Notes: a model not told the origin generated them from the letters alone. A stretch of DNA of 64,000 bases from Candidatus Zixiibacteriota bacterium (GCA_034003725.1 JAVEYB010000011.1:1-64000), one strand, 5' to 3'. Counted from the stretch's first letter, positions 7,764 to 16,938 are shown. A program made the numbers and translations.

Positions 7764-10109
7764 ATGAGACAGGCGCTCACTGAGTTTTCAATCAAACGTC
7801 CCTGGATTGTCATCGGACTCGCCGTCATCGTCACGGCGTTTTTCGCGATGCAGTTCCCCAATATCAAGATTGACACTGATCCTGAGAACATGCTTCCGAC
7901 CGAAGAGCCGGTGCGCGTGTTTTATCAGAACGTGAAGGCTGATTTCGCCCTGTACGACTTCATTGCGGTGGGCGTGGTAGCGCCAGGCGGCGCGTTCACT
8001 CCGGACCTGCTCAATCGCATTTACAGAATCACCGCAGAAATCGAAGATATCGACGGCGTGATTACGCGCGACATCATGGCGCCATCGACGGTTGACGATA
8101 TCAGGCAGGGCGAAGGCGGCGTATTGATCATAGAGCCGTTGATGGGTGAGGAAATCGAAACCCAGGCGGCCGCCGATTACATTTTCTCTCGCATTCAAGA
8201 CAACCCGATCCTTCGCGGTAAGCTGGCGTCCGATGACGGCAAGGCGATAGCCATATTTGTACCTATAGAATCAAAAGACATCAGCTACCGCGTGGCGGGC
8301 CAGATCACGGAGATTACGGGGCGTCTCGGCGGCAACTACACCTATCACATCGCCGGCCTTCCGGTCGCCCAGGATTCGTTCGGAGCCGAGATGTTCTCCC
8401 AGATGGCGTACTCGGCCCCGGCCGCCATGATCATCATCATGCTGCTGTTGTTCATCTTCTTCAGAAAACTGAAGATCATCATTGCGCCGATGATCGTGGC
8501 GATCATGTCGGTGGTGTGGGCGATGGGACTGCTCATCCTCAACGGAAACACCGTGCATATCATGTCGTCGATGATCCCGATCTTTCTGATTCCAATCTCG
8601 GTGCTCAACTCGATTCACATCATTTCCGAGTTTCACGACCATTACAAGCGCTACAAACACAAGGACGCAACCATCCGGCATTCGATCGGCGAGTTGTTCA
8701 TGCCGATGCTGTTCACGTCCTTGACGACTGTTGCCGGGTTCGCATCGCTTGCGCTCACGCCGATTCCCCCCGTGCAGGTGTTTGGCATCTATGTCGCCTT
8801 CGGCATCATCGTCGCCTGGTTCCTCTCGCTCACGTTGAACCCGGCGATCGCCATGCTCATTTCAACGAAAACCCTGCGCAACTTCGGAGCAGTCGACGAT
8901 GAACACGGGGTGCTGTCGAGGATCATGCACGGCTTCCGAGGGTTTGCGCGCAGCCACTACCGGGCGGTAGTCGCCGGCTCGGCTGTCGTCATCATTCTGG
9001 CGGCCATCGGCTTGAATATGATCGTCGTCAACGACAACCCGGTCAAGTGGTTCAAGCAGTCGCATCCGATTCGCCAGGCCGACGTGGCCATGAACGAACA
9101 CCTTGCCGGTACCTACATGAACTTTCTCGTCTTTACGGCAGACGACGACGACCGGATGAAAGACCCGGAAGTCGAACGGTACATTGAAAACATCCAGCGT
9201 GATCTCGAGAAGGAAGAGATAGTCGGCGCAACCACCGGCCTGCCGGACATCATCAAGAAGGTCCGTTACGAGTTGTATGGTGCTGACTCTTCGAAGCTCT
9301 CCTTGCCCGACAATTCCGACGAGATCGCACAGTTGCTGTTCCTGTTCGAGATGTCGGGCGGCGACCCGGACGACCTGTTCAAGTTCGTCACGCCCGAGTA
9401 CAACAAAGCCAACCTCTGGGTGCAGATGTCCGACGGTGACAACCAGGCGGTTTCGAAGGTCGTTAGGCGCGCCAACGATTACATCGCATCCAACCCGCCG
9501 CCGCCCGGCGTGGAGGTCCAATGGAGCGGCCTGCCGTATATCAACATCTTCTGGCAGGAGAAGATGGTTCACGGCATGGGTTCGTCGCTGGCCAGTTCGT
9601 TCCTGGTAGTGCTCATCATGATGATCTTCCTTTTCCGTTCCATCAAGTGGGGATTCATCTCGATGCTGCCGTTGACCATCACGATCATGGCTATCTACGC
9701 CTTTATCGGCTACATCGGAAAGCCCTACGACATGCCGGTCGCCGTGCTATCGGCGTTGACGCTGGGGCTGTCAATCGACTTTGCCATTCATTTCATCCAG
9801 CGAATGCGGATGATATACGAACGAACCAACGATTTCGACCAGTCTTATCACGAGATCTTTGAGGGTGCGGGACGGGCGATCAGCCGCAACGTGCTGGTCA
9901 TCGCAATCGGATTCGTACCCATGCTTTTCTCCGATCTCGTCCCCTATATCACGGTCGGCAGCTTCTTCCTGGCCATCATGCTCGTTTCAGGATTGGTCAC
10001 GATGCTGCTGCTGCCGTCGATTACCCTGACCTTCAAGAAGGGTCTCTTTAAACCGGGGAAGGGCTCGCCTGCCCATACGCACGCGGACACCTCGGCCCAG
10101 GTAAGCTGA
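7764..10109 (+). CDS. RND/MMPL superfamily exporter (HAE3-like)
   Basis: 781 residues, the usual size of the HAE3/MMPL group. The layout is classic: a first membrane helix (IVIGLAVIVTAFFAMQFP), a periplasmic loop starting IDTDPENMLPTEEPVR, five more helices (from MAYSAPAAMIIIMLLLFIFF), then a repeat of the same plan (helix at AVVAGSAVVIILAAIGL, loop, final five helices). LSIDFAIHFIQRMR in the second half matches the conserved helix-4 motif with an acidic residue for proton relay. Family members export hopanoids, lipids or hydrophobic compounds. LolA-like and outer-membrane barrel genes follow at 31 and 850 bases, so lipid transport across the envelope is a reasonable guess. Confidence 0.9.
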   Translation: MRQALTEFSIKRPWIVIGLAVIVTAFFAMQFPNIKIDTDPENMLPTEEPVRVFYQNVKADFALYDFIAVGVVAPGGAFTPDLLNRIYRITAEIEDIDGVITRDIMAPSTVDDIRQGEGGVLIIEPLMGEEIETQAAADYIFSRIQDNPILRGKLASDDGKAIAIFVPIESKDISYRVAGQITEITGRLGGNYTYHIAGLPVAQDSFGAEMFSQMAYSAPAAMIIIMLLLFIFFRKLKIIIAPMIVAIMSVVWAMGLLILNGNTVHIMSSMIPIFLIPISVLNSIHIISEFHDHYKRYKHKDATIRHSIGELFMPMLFTSLTTVAGFASLALTPIPPVQVFGIYVAFGIIVAWFLSLTLNPAIAMLISTKTLRNFGAVDDEHGVLSRIMHGFRGFARSHYRAVVAGSAVVIILAAIGLNMIVVNDNPVKWFKQSHPIRQADVAMNEHLAGTYMNFLVFTADDDDRMKDPEVERYIENIQRDLEKEEIVGATTGLPDIIKKVRYELYGADSSKLSLPDNSDEIAQLLFLFEMSGGDPDDLFKFVTPEYNKANLWVQMSDGDNQAVSKVVRRANDYIASNPPPPGVEVQWSGLPYINIFWQEKMVHGMGSSLASSFLVVLIMMIFLFRSIKWGFISMLPLTITIMAIYAFIGYIGKPYDMPVAVLSALTLGLSIDFAIHFIQRMRMIYERTNDFDQSYHEIFEGAGRAISRNVLVIAIGFVPMLFSDLVPYITVGSFFLAIMLVSGLVTMLLLPSITLTFKKGLFKPGKGSPAHTHADTSAQVS

Positions 10110-10140
10110 AAACGTGAATACGAATAGAAAGGAACCAACG

Positions 10141-10941
10141 ATGAAAGGCATGACAAAATCCATAGTCCTCGTGATGGCTGGACTCTTCTGGCTGGGATCA
10201 ACCGCCTCGGCGCAGCATACCGCCGATGACATCATGAAGAAGTCCCACATGGCATATTACTATGCCGGCGATGACGGTGTTGCCGAGGTCACCATGACCC
10301 TGGTCAGCAAGTCGGGTAAAGAACGCGAGCGCGAATTCACCATGCTTCGTCTCGACAACGAGGATGGCGGTAATCAGATGTATTACACATACTTCAAAAA
10401 GCCGTCGGATGTCGCGCGCACAACTTTCATGGTGCACAAGAATGCCGAAGGTAACGATCTGCGCTGGATCTACGTTCCGACGGTGGACCTGGGGCGTCCG
10501 ATTTCCGCCGATGACAAGAGTTCAAGTTTCGTCGGGTCTGACTTCTCCTATGAGGACGTGTCCGGGCGTCACTGGAGCGTCGACACCCACACGCTGACCG
10601 GCGAGAGCGAACTTGACGGCAAGAAGGTCTGGGTCGTGGAATCGGTTCCAAAACAGGAGGACAGTTTCTCCAAGAAAGTATCTTACATCGATCAAGCTAC
10701 CTACCTTCCGCTGCAGGAGGAATACTTCAGTAAGAAGGCAGAGTTGGTTCGCCGTTTCACCTCCGTCGCAATTGAAGAGGTCGACGGATTCACGACCATG
10801 ACGACGCGCAAAATGGAGAACCTCGAAAAGGGAAGCCATACTATCGTAACGTTTTCGTCAATTGACTACAACGTCGGGTTGAACGCGGACCTGTTTACCG
10901 AACGTTACCTGAAGAACCCTCCGCGCGAGTTTATCAAGTAG
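10141..10941 (+). CDS. outer membrane lipoprotein-sorting (LolA-like) protein
   Basis: 266-residue periplasmic protein with signal peptide MKGMTKSIVLVMAGLFWLGSTASAQ. The mature part (ADDIMKKSHMAYYYAGDDGVAEVTMTLVSKSGKEREREFTMLR...YYTYFKKPSDVARTTFMV) fits the LolA-fold 'outer membrane lipoprotein-sorting' family, which regularly accompanies MMPL-type RND exporters. It may shuttle a lipid or hydrophobic molecule handed over by the exporter. I chose the ATG at 10141 because AAAGGAACC lies ahead of it; a GTG at 10114 would put 9 polar residues before the signal. Confidence 0.85.
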   Translation: MKGMTKSIVLVMAGLFWLGSTASAQHTADDIMKKSHMAYYYAGDDGVAEVTMTLVSKSGKEREREFTMLRLDNEDGGNQMYYTYFKKPSDVARTTFMVHKNAEGNDLRWIYVPTVDLGRPISADDKSSSFVGSDFSYEDVSGRHWSVDTHTLTGESELDGKKVWVVESVPKQEDSFSKKVSYIDQATYLPLQEEYFSKKAELVRRFTSVAIEEVDGFTTMTTRKMENLEKGSHTIVTFSSIDYNVGLNADLFTERYLKNPPREFIK

Positions 10942-10960
10942 TTTGCCGGGGAGGGTACTC

Positions 10961-12262
10961 ATGAAACGTATCGTGAAGACTACGGCATTCGGGCTGCTGC
11001 TGCTCGCAGCGGCAGCCTCCCCGGGGCAGGCCGACGTCAGCCTGCACGGATTCCTGCAGGGACTGTGGGGTGGACGACTCGATCAGAACAATCCGACCGC
11101 CACGGAGCAAACCGCCTCGGAGACCCGAATGCAACTCCGGGTCGAGCATTTCGGTGACAACGCCGAGGTTTTCGGGCGATTGGATTTTTTCTGGGATGGC
11201 GCCGATACGGCCGACTACGATTGGGAACTCCGTGAAGGCTACCTCAAATTCCGTATCGGCAGCAATATCGACGTCAAGGCGGGCCGCCAGATCCTGACCT
11301 GGGGGACCGGCGACCTCATTTTTATCAACGACGTCTTCGCCAAGGACTACCGGTCATTTTTTGTGGGCCGTGACGACCAGTATCTCAAGGCGCCTCAGAA
11401 CGCCTTGCGCGCGGAATACTACAATTCTCTGGGCAGTTTCTCGGTCGTGTGGACTCCACGCTTCGAGCCGAACCGGCTGCCGACCGGAGACCGTTTGAGC
11501 TACTACAGCCCGTTTGACCGGAGAATCGTCGGCACCGGATTGAGCCCGGCCTACTATTTCGACCCGCCGACTCCGGAGCCGAAGTTCGAAAACGGCGAGA
11601 TTGCGACCCGATTCCAGCGCACCATGGGCCCGTTTTCGGCAGCCCTGTACTTCTACAAGGGCTTCTATAAGAACCCGCTCGGAGTACGGATGGTGATGAT
11701 TGATACTACCGTATTCCCCATGCCCGTCTATCCAAAGTTGAATCTCTGGGGAGCGTCGCTCCGGGGCACCGCCATAGGCGGTATCCTCTGGGTCGAAGCC
11801 GGATACTATGATTCGCGGCAGGACAAGGACGACGACAATCCGCTGATGCCAAATTCGTCGGTTGTTGGCCTGGCCGGGTATGAACGACAGGTAGCCACGA
11901 ACCTGACAATCAACCTGCAGTGGCAGGTCGACTACATGTTCGACTATGACAAGTACCTCGACGGGTTCAGGGACCAGTCGAGCGGCGAAGTCATTGGCTG
12001 GGTACGCGATGAAGCGCGGCACCTGTTGACCACCCGTATTCGCAAACTGGTAAACTCCGAACTGATATTGCTGGAAGCGTTTTTGTTCTACTCGCCCACC
12101 GACGAAGATGCGTACCTGCGGCTGCTGACTGAATACAAATACACGGACGAAGTGACGTTGGCGATAGGCGCGAATATCTTTGATGGACAGTATGAAGCCA
12201 GCGAATTCGGTCAGTTCCAGCGAAACGACAACATATATGCCAAATTGACGTACGGATTCTAA
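10961..12262 (+). CDS. outer-membrane beta-barrel protein (DUF1302/porin-like)
   Basis: 433 residues with a signal peptide (MKRIVKTTAFGLLLLAAAASPGQAD) and a barrel pattern of alternating residues that ends in the outer-membrane signature YAKLTYGF with C-terminal Phe. The segment GRQILTWGTGDLIFINDVFAKDYRSFF resembles the DUF1302 and alginate-export-type porins found next to RND and LolA-like genes. It probably provides the outer-membrane step of the same transport module. The ATG at 10961 follows GGGGAGGG; the frame is open from 10943 but that start lacks a signal. Substrate unknown. Confidence 0.82.
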   Translation: MKRIVKTTAFGLLLLAAAASPGQADVSLHGFLQGLWGGRLDQNNPTATEQTASETRMQLRVEHFGDNAEVFGRLDFFWDGADTADYDWELREGYLKFRIGSNIDVKAGRQILTWGTGDLIFINDVFAKDYRSFFVGRDDQYLKAPQNALRAEYYNSLGSFSVVWTPRFEPNRLPTGDRLSYYSPFDRRIVGTGLSPAYYFDPPTPEPKFENGEIATRFQRTMGPFSAALYFYKGFYKNPLGVRMVMIDTTVFPMPVYPKLNLWGASLRGTAIGGILWVEAGYYDSRQDKDDDNPLMPNSSVVGLAGYERQVATNLTINLQWQVDYMFDYDKYLDGFRDQSSGEVIGWVRDEARHLLTTRIRKLVNSELILLEAFLFYSPTDEDAYLRLLTEYKYTDEVTLAIGANIFDGQYEASEFGQFQRNDNIYAKLTYGF

Positions 12263-12287
12263 CGTGAAACCGAAGGAAAGCCTGTAT

Positions 12288-12518
12288 ATGTCGCTCGAAA
12301 ACTCTATTCGCCTCTTGGCAGGCACGCTGGTGTTGCTCTCATTGGCGCTGTACTACTTTGTTTCCCCCTGGTGGCTTCTGCTGACAGCATTCGTCGGATT
12401 CAATCTGGTGCAGTCGTCGCTGACGGGGTTCTGTCCGGCCGAAATCATCCTGAAGAAGCTGTTTTTCGGGTCGAATCGCGGGACTGGTTCCAAGTCCAGT
12501 CCCGAGCCGAGCCGATAA
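12288..12518 (+). CDS. DUF2892 family inner-membrane protein
   Basis: 76-residue protein with two hydrophobic segments (SIRLLAGTLVLLSLALYYFV and WWLLLTAFVGFNLVQSSL) followed by TGFCPAEIILKKLF, the typical plan of the DUF2892 (YgaP-type) family with its conserved Cys-Pro. It closes the sigma/RND operon, 25 bases after the barrel gene. The start at 12288 is supported by AAGGAAAG seven bases ahead; a GTG at 12264 is also possible. The family function is unclear, though some members carry a rhodanese domain, which this one lacks. Confidence 0.82.
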   Translation: MSLENSIRLLAGTLVLLSLALYYFVSPWWLLLTAFVGFNLVQSSLTGFCPAEIILKKLFFGSNRGTGSKSSPEPSR

Positions 12519-12618
12519 CGGCGGCAAGCAGCACGAATCTTGTATGGTCCCGGCCGATTCGTAGAGGAACCGCCGGAAACCTGTAAATCGGAGGCCTTGT
12601 TTATCCGATACAGGGAAT

Positions 12619-13416
12619 ATGGTTACAAGTTCCATTATGAAACGGTCGGCCGGCCTTCTTCTGTTGGCGGCGCTGACCATCTTATCCGGCTGTAACAGCC
12701 GGGGTACGGGGCCGACGATCAGTGCGTATCGGCTCACCGGTGCCATGGTGGTCGACCTCGACCGCGACTCTACGATTGTCGTCGTGCGCATCGAGCGCAA
12801 CGACAGCATCTACACCGGCGCAACGATAAAAATCGATAACACGACGCTGCCCTACGCCGACATGAGTCTCGGCCTGGACTCCATTTATTCGTTTGTCGAC
12901 GACACCGTGCAGGGGTACGTCAACGAGGTGCTGTCGGTCATTCTTCAGGATAGCAGCGCGTTTGCAGATACGCTGCTGGTGCAGTCGGCAGACAGTTTCT
13001 CGATCCTGATTACGGACCCGGCGCTTCGGCTGCTGCAACCGATCGGTAACGTGCAGCTCGAATGGACAGGCGCCGCCAATGCCGGTGGGTACGTTCTTTC
13101 GGCGGTTCATCGCGATTCCACCTACGCCGGATGGGGATACAGCATCCTGGCGGCCAGCGCGCAGGCAAACGCCGGGACTATACCTTCCGAGGCGTTTGTG
13201 CTCAGTGATGGTCTTAACCCGGACACCGGCTGGTATCACCTGTTCGTGTATGCGATGACCGGTTCGCCGGATTCGGCGCTCACGTCGGCGCTGCTGCCGG
13301 CTCCGATTCCTTCCCAGTTCGGCGACAATATCGCGGTCAGCGATGATCTTACCGGCCGGTTTGGCGTGCTGATTGTCAGCCGGCGCGATAGCGTGCGGTC
13401 CGCAGTCCAGCCGTAA
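12619..13416 (+). CDS. putative lipoprotein of unknown function
   Basis: 265-residue secreted protein with lipoprotein signal MVTSSIMKRSAGLLLLAALTILSGCNS (Cys 25). The rest is Ser/Asp/Thr-rich with beta-strand-like patterns (AYRLTGAMVVDLDRDSTIVVVRIERND; LQPIGNVQLEWTGAANAGGYVLSAVHRDS), the second block reminiscent of a fibronectin-like or Ig-like domain. No enzyme motif is visible. The ATG at 12619 has a short AGGG; the ATG at 12637 would also give a working signal. A rho-independent terminator follows. Confidence 0.75.
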   Translation: MVTSSIMKRSAGLLLLAALTILSGCNSRGTGPTISAYRLTGAMVVDLDRDSTIVVVRIERNDSIYTGATIKIDNTTLPYADMSLGLDSIYSFVDDTVQGYVNEVLSVILQDSSAFADTLLVQSADSFSILITDPALRLLQPIGNVQLEWTGAANAGGYVLSAVHRDSTYAGWGYSILAASAQANAGTIPSEAFVLSDGLNPDTGWYHLFVYAMTGSPDSALTSALLPAPIPSQFGDNIAVSDDLTGRFGVLIVSRRDSVRSAVQP

Positions 13417-13438
13417 CGGAAACGAATGCGTGAAAAGG

Positions 13439-13470
13439 CCCATCCGCGGCACGACGCGGGTGGGTTTTTT
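13439..13470 (+). terminator. rho-independent terminator of the 12619-13416 lipoprotein gene
   Basis: Stem CCCATCCGCG / CGCGGGTGGG (one G-U pair, 6-base loop) followed by TTTTTT on the plus strand, 22 bases after the stop codon. Confidence 0.92.
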
Positions 13471-13496
13471 GTTGGCTGAATCGCGGCGAGTATCTA
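13469..13496 (+). promoter_or_regulatory. promoter of murQ, near-leaderless
   Basis: TTGTTG (13469) and TATCTA (13491) separated by 16 bases. The -10 box ends 10 bases before the murQ ATG, leaving at most a few bases of leader and no Shine-Dalgarno site. The -35 box overlaps the U-tract of the preceding terminator. Confidence 0.55.
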
Positions 13497-13506
13497 GTTT
13501 CCCTCT

Positions 13507-14421
13507 ATGTCTGATTTCGAAAAACTGATCGAACATCTCGGCCGTCTATCCACCGAGCAGTCCAATCCGATGACGGTCGATATCGATACTCTCTCGGCCC
13601 AACAGATCGTCAGGATAATCAACGACGAAGACAAAAAAGTCGCGGGCATCGTGGAGCAGGCACTTCCGAGTATCGCCCGGGCGGCGGAGCTTTTCGCCGA
13701 AACTCTCAGCCGAGGCGGACGCGTCATCTATATCGGCGCAGGAACATCGGGTCGGCTGGGCGTTCTCGACGCCGCCGAGTGTCCCCCCACGTTCGGCACC
13801 GATCCATCGCAGATTATGGGCATAATCTCCGGAGGATACTCGACTCTGGTGCTGTCGATGGAAGGTGTGGAGGACCGGCAGGATGCCGCCGTACTCGACC
13901 TGCAGCAAAACCGTCTGGGGTCACAAGATTTCGTCATCGGACTGGCGGCCTCCTCGCGCACACCATATACGCTGGCAGGGCTGGCGTACGCGAAGGAGAT
14001 CGGATGCCGGACGGCATTCATTATCTGCAACAAAAGCGAACGGTTGGAGATTACGCCTGACGTTCTGATCGAACTGCCGGTCGGCCCCGAAGTCATAACC
14101 GGATCGACTAGAATGAAGTCGGGGACGGCCCAGAAGATGGCGCTCAACATGATCTCTACCACCGCGATGGTCCTGCTGGGGAAAACCCTCGGCAACCTGA
14201 TGGTCGATTTGCAGGTGCGGTCGGAAAAACTCGCCGCCCGGTCCCGAAAGATACTGATGGATTTATTCGACATCTCGCTCCCTGATGCCAACGACCTTCT
14301 GGCGCAGGCGGGGGGATCGGTCAAAACCGCGATAGTGATGAAGCAATACGGTTGCGCCAAAGAGGTCGCGGAGCGTAAGCTTTCCGATGCGGGTGGTTTC
14401 GTCCGTCGCGTTTCGCGGTAA
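13507..14421 (+). CDS. murQ: N-acetylmuramic acid 6-phosphate etherase
   Basis: MurQ cleaves the lactyl ether of MurNAc-6-phosphate to give GlcNAc-6-phosphate and D-lactate, a cytosolic step of cell-wall recycling. The protein opens with LSTEQSNPMTVDIDTLS, a family hallmark, and has the SIS domain with GRVIYIGAGTSGRLGVLDAAECPPTFGT, IGLAASSRTPYTLAGL, and the signature GPEVITGSTRMKSGTAQKMALNMISTTAM. Its 304 residues match known MurQ proteins. It stands alone between a terminator and a convergent gene; no MurNAc transporter or AnmK is seen nearby. Confidence 0.96.
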   Translation: MSDFEKLIEHLGRLSTEQSNPMTVDIDTLSAQQIVRIINDEDKKVAGIVEQALPSIARAAELFAETLSRGGRVIYIGAGTSGRLGVLDAAECPPTFGTDPSQIMGIISGGYSTLVLSMEGVEDRQDAAVLDLQQNRLGSQDFVIGLAASSRTPYTLAGLAYAKEIGCRTAFIICNKSERLEITPDVLIELPVGPEVITGSTRMKSGTAQKMALNMISTTAMVLLGKTLGNLMVDLQVRSEKLAARSRKILMDLFDISLPDANDLLAQAGGSVKTAIVMKQYGCAKEVAERKLSDAGGFVRRVSR

Positions 14422-14432
14422 CAACATGACAT

Positions 14433-14469
14433 AAAAGAGGCGGCTGTTCCCTGGCACAGAACAGCCGCC
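14433..14469 (-). terminator. terminator hairpin between murQ and the dockerin-like gene
   Basis: Perfect 11-bp stem GGCGGCTGTTC / GAACAGCCGCC with a 9-base loop. On the minus strand it is followed by TCTTTTATG, so it best fits the convergent minus-strand gene ending at 14498; it may also stop murQ transcription. Confidence 0.8.
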
Positions 14470-14497
14470 CCATCGCACACGACTTCCTCTTGCCGTG

Positions 14498-15409
14498 TCA
14501 ATAACACTGCACGCCCGGCCCGCCAAGGAACAGGTGATTCACGAAGTGCGTGAGGTCCGACAGGTCAATCGCCTGATCCGGCGATCCGTTGACGTTGGCT
14601 GCCCATGCCGAATGCGGCGGATCGCCGCTGAGAAACAGAAATCCCACGAGAGCGATGAGATCCGAGAGATCGACCAGGTCATCTCCGTTGATGTCGCCGC
14701 ACGGCAACTCGTCAACATCGATATTCCCGCCTGCGATGTGAACTTCGGAGGTGTCGAGTACGCTGGTGATGCGGTCCACGTATTCAACCGAATCGTACGG
14801 CGGAAGCGAGACCTGCTGCCAGTCAACACACTCGTCGCCGTCCCAGACAGTGCACCGGTAGAGATTCGAATCCGGAACTGTGTCGTGAGTTACCCCTATG
14901 GATTGACCCGTCTGATCCCAGACCCCGAACCACTGCGAGAAAGAAGAGATCAACTCGACATCCACGTTGTCAAGCTGGAAGAAGAGCGATGGTTCCTTCA
15001 CGTCAAACACAAGATACACGAGCGGGGCGCCCTGGCTCTGCGGCGCAATCCCGTTTTCGAATCCCATCGGAGCAGACGTGCCACTGACCCGGACGTCGGT
15101 TCCATTTCCGACCACGCTCTGACACGTCAGCGCCGGCCAGGATTCGACGAGCGTGCCAAGCGACACGACTTCCGTTCTGAGCGAACAAAGATCCGGACTG
15201 GCGAGCCGGAACCAAAACGTAAATCCTGCAACCGTATCCTCGAAATTGTCCAGATACACAGGTAGCAGCACGCTGGTCTGACCGATATCGGCAATCACGG
15301 AATCGACGCGAATATCGAGCCTGAGCGTTTGAGAAGTCGGGCTCGCGACAAAGACGACAAAACACGCGATCACGATCACGCCGATGCGCAAGAAGGCATA
15401 TGAACCCAT
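14498..15409 (-). CDS. secreted dockerin-type repeat protein with cohesin-like domain
   Basis: 303 residues with signal MGSYAFLRIGVIVIACFVVFVAS. The middle (LRLDIRVDSVIADIGQTSVLLPVYLDNFEDTVAGFTFWFRL) resembles the opening strands of cohesin-like domains. The C-terminus carries two dockerin-type calcium loops: GDINGDDLVDLSDLIALVGFLFLSGD and ANVNGSPDQAIDLSDLTHFVNHLFLGG. Such pairs are very common in secreted proteins of Zixibacteria and related phyla and do not by themselves mean a cellulosome. Start at the ATG at 15409, preceded by AAGGGGA; the frame extends to 15568 without a signal. A terminator hairpin follows. Confidence 0.85.
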   Translation of the reverse strand: MGSYAFLRIGVIVIACFVVFVASPTSQTLRLDIRVDSVIADIGQTSVLLPVYLDNFEDTVAGFTFWFRLASPDLCSLRTEVVSLGTLVESWPALTCQSVVGNGTDVRVSGTSAPMGFENGIAPQSQGAPLVYLVFDVKEPSLFFQLDNVDVELISSFSQWFGVWDQTGQSIGVTHDTVPDSNLYRCTVWDGDECVDWQQVSLPPYDSVEYVDRITSVLDTSEVHIAGGNIDVDELPCGDINGDDLVDLSDLIALVGFLFLSGDPPHSAWAANVNGSPDQAIDLSDLTHFVNHLFLGGPGVQCY

Positions 15410-15780
15410 ACGCAGATTCCCCTTACGATAAGCGGTTGTGCTCGATTCAGAGACTCGTGAGCGAGAGTCGTATACGCAGAGGCTCCAATTAGGATAAGTA
15501 CATAGATTCGGCGAGAAGTCGTCCTCGTGGGATTCATAACAATATACGGCGTTACGATCTGCTGTCAAGGCCGGTACCCGCTTTCAGATGTTCCCACCGG
15601 TCCACAGTGTACCAAATCGTACGTTTTCCCCCGTGTTCGAACCGTTATAGAGACTCTGTATTCAGCTGAACAACAGGGAGTTATGGCGATTTCGCGCCCT
15701 TGGCACGGGGATTGATCTCTCCATCCCGTGACCGATACTTCGATCCTGATATCAAAAACCGGAGAAGCTGAAGGAGAGAT
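15410..15780. other. divergent intergenic region with a sigma-54-like site
   Basis: 371 bases between divergent genes. Apart from a possible sigma-54-type element at 15699-15716 I see no gene or strong structure. The Shine-Dalgarno sequence GAAGGAGAG ends just before the plus-strand start at 15781. Confidence 0.5.
15699..15716 (+). promoter_or_regulatory. possible sigma-54 promoter of the 15781 lipoprotein gene
   Basis: CTTGGCACGGGGATTGAT compares with the -24/-12 consensus TTGGCACG-N4-TTGCW. The -24 half is perfect and the GG-to-GA spacing is the required 10 bases, but the critical C at -12 is A. Predicted start about 50 bases before the gene. Confidence 0.35.
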
Positions 15781-16938
15781 ATGATGGTCCGCAAAGTCCT
15801 GTTCCCGCTGTTTGCCGCATTCCTGCTTGTCTGGGCCATAGGTTGTTCGGAGAAAGGCACCGACTCCGAAGCCGCCCCGACCACCAGCATAGATGAAGAC
15901 TTCGGAGGCTTCACCGCGACGTCTGAATCGCCCGCTTTTGGAGATCCCGCCCTGATGGCGAGTGAGACCGAAGAGCAGGAGATCGACGATGCGCTGGCGT
16001 ACAGCCCCGAGGTGCGAGCGCTCGAGTCCGACCCCTCGGCCGGCGTATTTCGTTTTCGCGCCGTCTGGGGCCATCTCCGGCTCGATACTTCGGAGACGGA
16101 CATGACAGACTGGACGGGCTCCCTCACGATCTCGCGGGGCGCCGTGCTGATCCGGCGCGCGATCCGCTTTGAGCTTGCCCAGGACTATATTGTCCCGCGC
16201 ACCGACCGCACATTACTCGAGTGGGTGTCCATGACGACCGTACACAATGACGGTATCGACGCTGATCTGCTGGTCCCACGACTGTCCCCGGTGATTGATA
16301 CCACGATTGACTACGTAGTTGACACGTTGGGAGATACGACCGAGGTCATAGTGATCGATACGATTATGCCCGATCCGGAACCGGTAACGGTCACATTCAC
16401 GACCGGCCCGTACAGCCGGACGTTTACGCTTAACGAACTTGTGGCGCTCGATACGGTGGTTGACCTCGACGACGGCAATCAGGTCGCATTCAGCGCCTTC
16501 CGGTACGAATGGTGCCCCAAGGGAGCGCTGGCCGGCGTGTGGGGGCACGATGACCAGGGCAACGGCGTTTTCCGCGGTCGCTGGATCTCGCAGGCCGGCC
16601 GTGTGGTGGGCTGGCTCAACGGCATGTACGGTGTGAATGCCAATGGTGAGCGGGTCTTCTACGGCAAATGGATAAGCCGTGACGGTTCCTTTGAAGGGCT
16701 CCTGGCCGGCACCTATCAGCCGCACCCCAATGAAAATGCGTCTGATGTAGCTCGCGGGCGCGCCGGAGGAAAATTCGAGGGCACTATATACTCCGCCGGA
16801 CAAGTCCCTATCGGCGAGCTGAAAGGTCACTACAAAAGCTCTCAGCGTCTCGACGGAGGCTGGTTCCAGGGACGCTGGAAACTCGACTGTCGGGATGATG
16901 GCAGCGACGACGGGTCCGACGATGACGACGACGAGTAA
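15781..16938 (+). CDS. putative lipoprotein with Gly/Trp strand repeats
   Basis: 385 residues with lipoprotein signal (MMVRKVLFPLFAAFLLVWAIGCSEKG; Cys 22). The C-terminal third repeats a G-x-F/W-x-G-x-W-like pattern: AGVWGHDDQGNGVFRGRW, VVGWLNGMYGVNANGERVFYGKWISRDGSFEGLLAGTY, GGKFEGTI and GELKGHYKSSQRLDGGWFQGRW, somewhat like MORN-type beta-hairpins. It ends in an Asp/Glu-only tail. The middle contains PVIDTTIDYVVDTLGDTTEVIVIDT. Clear GAAGGAGAG before the start. No enzyme motif; a surface or periplasmic role is inferred. Confidence 0.78.
   Translation: MMVRKVLFPLFAAFLLVWAIGCSEKGTDSEAAPTTSIDEDFGGFTATSESPAFGDPALMASETEEQEIDDALAYSPEVRALESDPSAGVFRFRAVWGHLRLDTSETDMTDWTGSLTISRGAVLIRRAIRFELAQDYIVPRTDRTLLEWVSMTTVHNDGIDADLLVPRLSPVIDTTIDYVVDTLGDTTEVIVIDTIMPDPEPVTVTFTTGPYSRTFTLNELVALDTVVDLDDGNQVAFSAFRYEWCPKGALAGVWGHDDQGNGVFRGRWISQAGRVVGWLNGMYGVNANGERVFYGKWISRDGSFEGLLAGTYQPHPNENASDVARGRAGGKFEGTIYSAGQVPIGELKGHYKSSQRLDGGWFQGRWKLDCRDDGSDDGSDDDDDE

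Noticed and set aside
14498-15409. Cellulosome component
   Set aside because: Dockerin-like loops are widespread in secreted proteins of this group and no scaffoldin or glycoside hydrolase is present.
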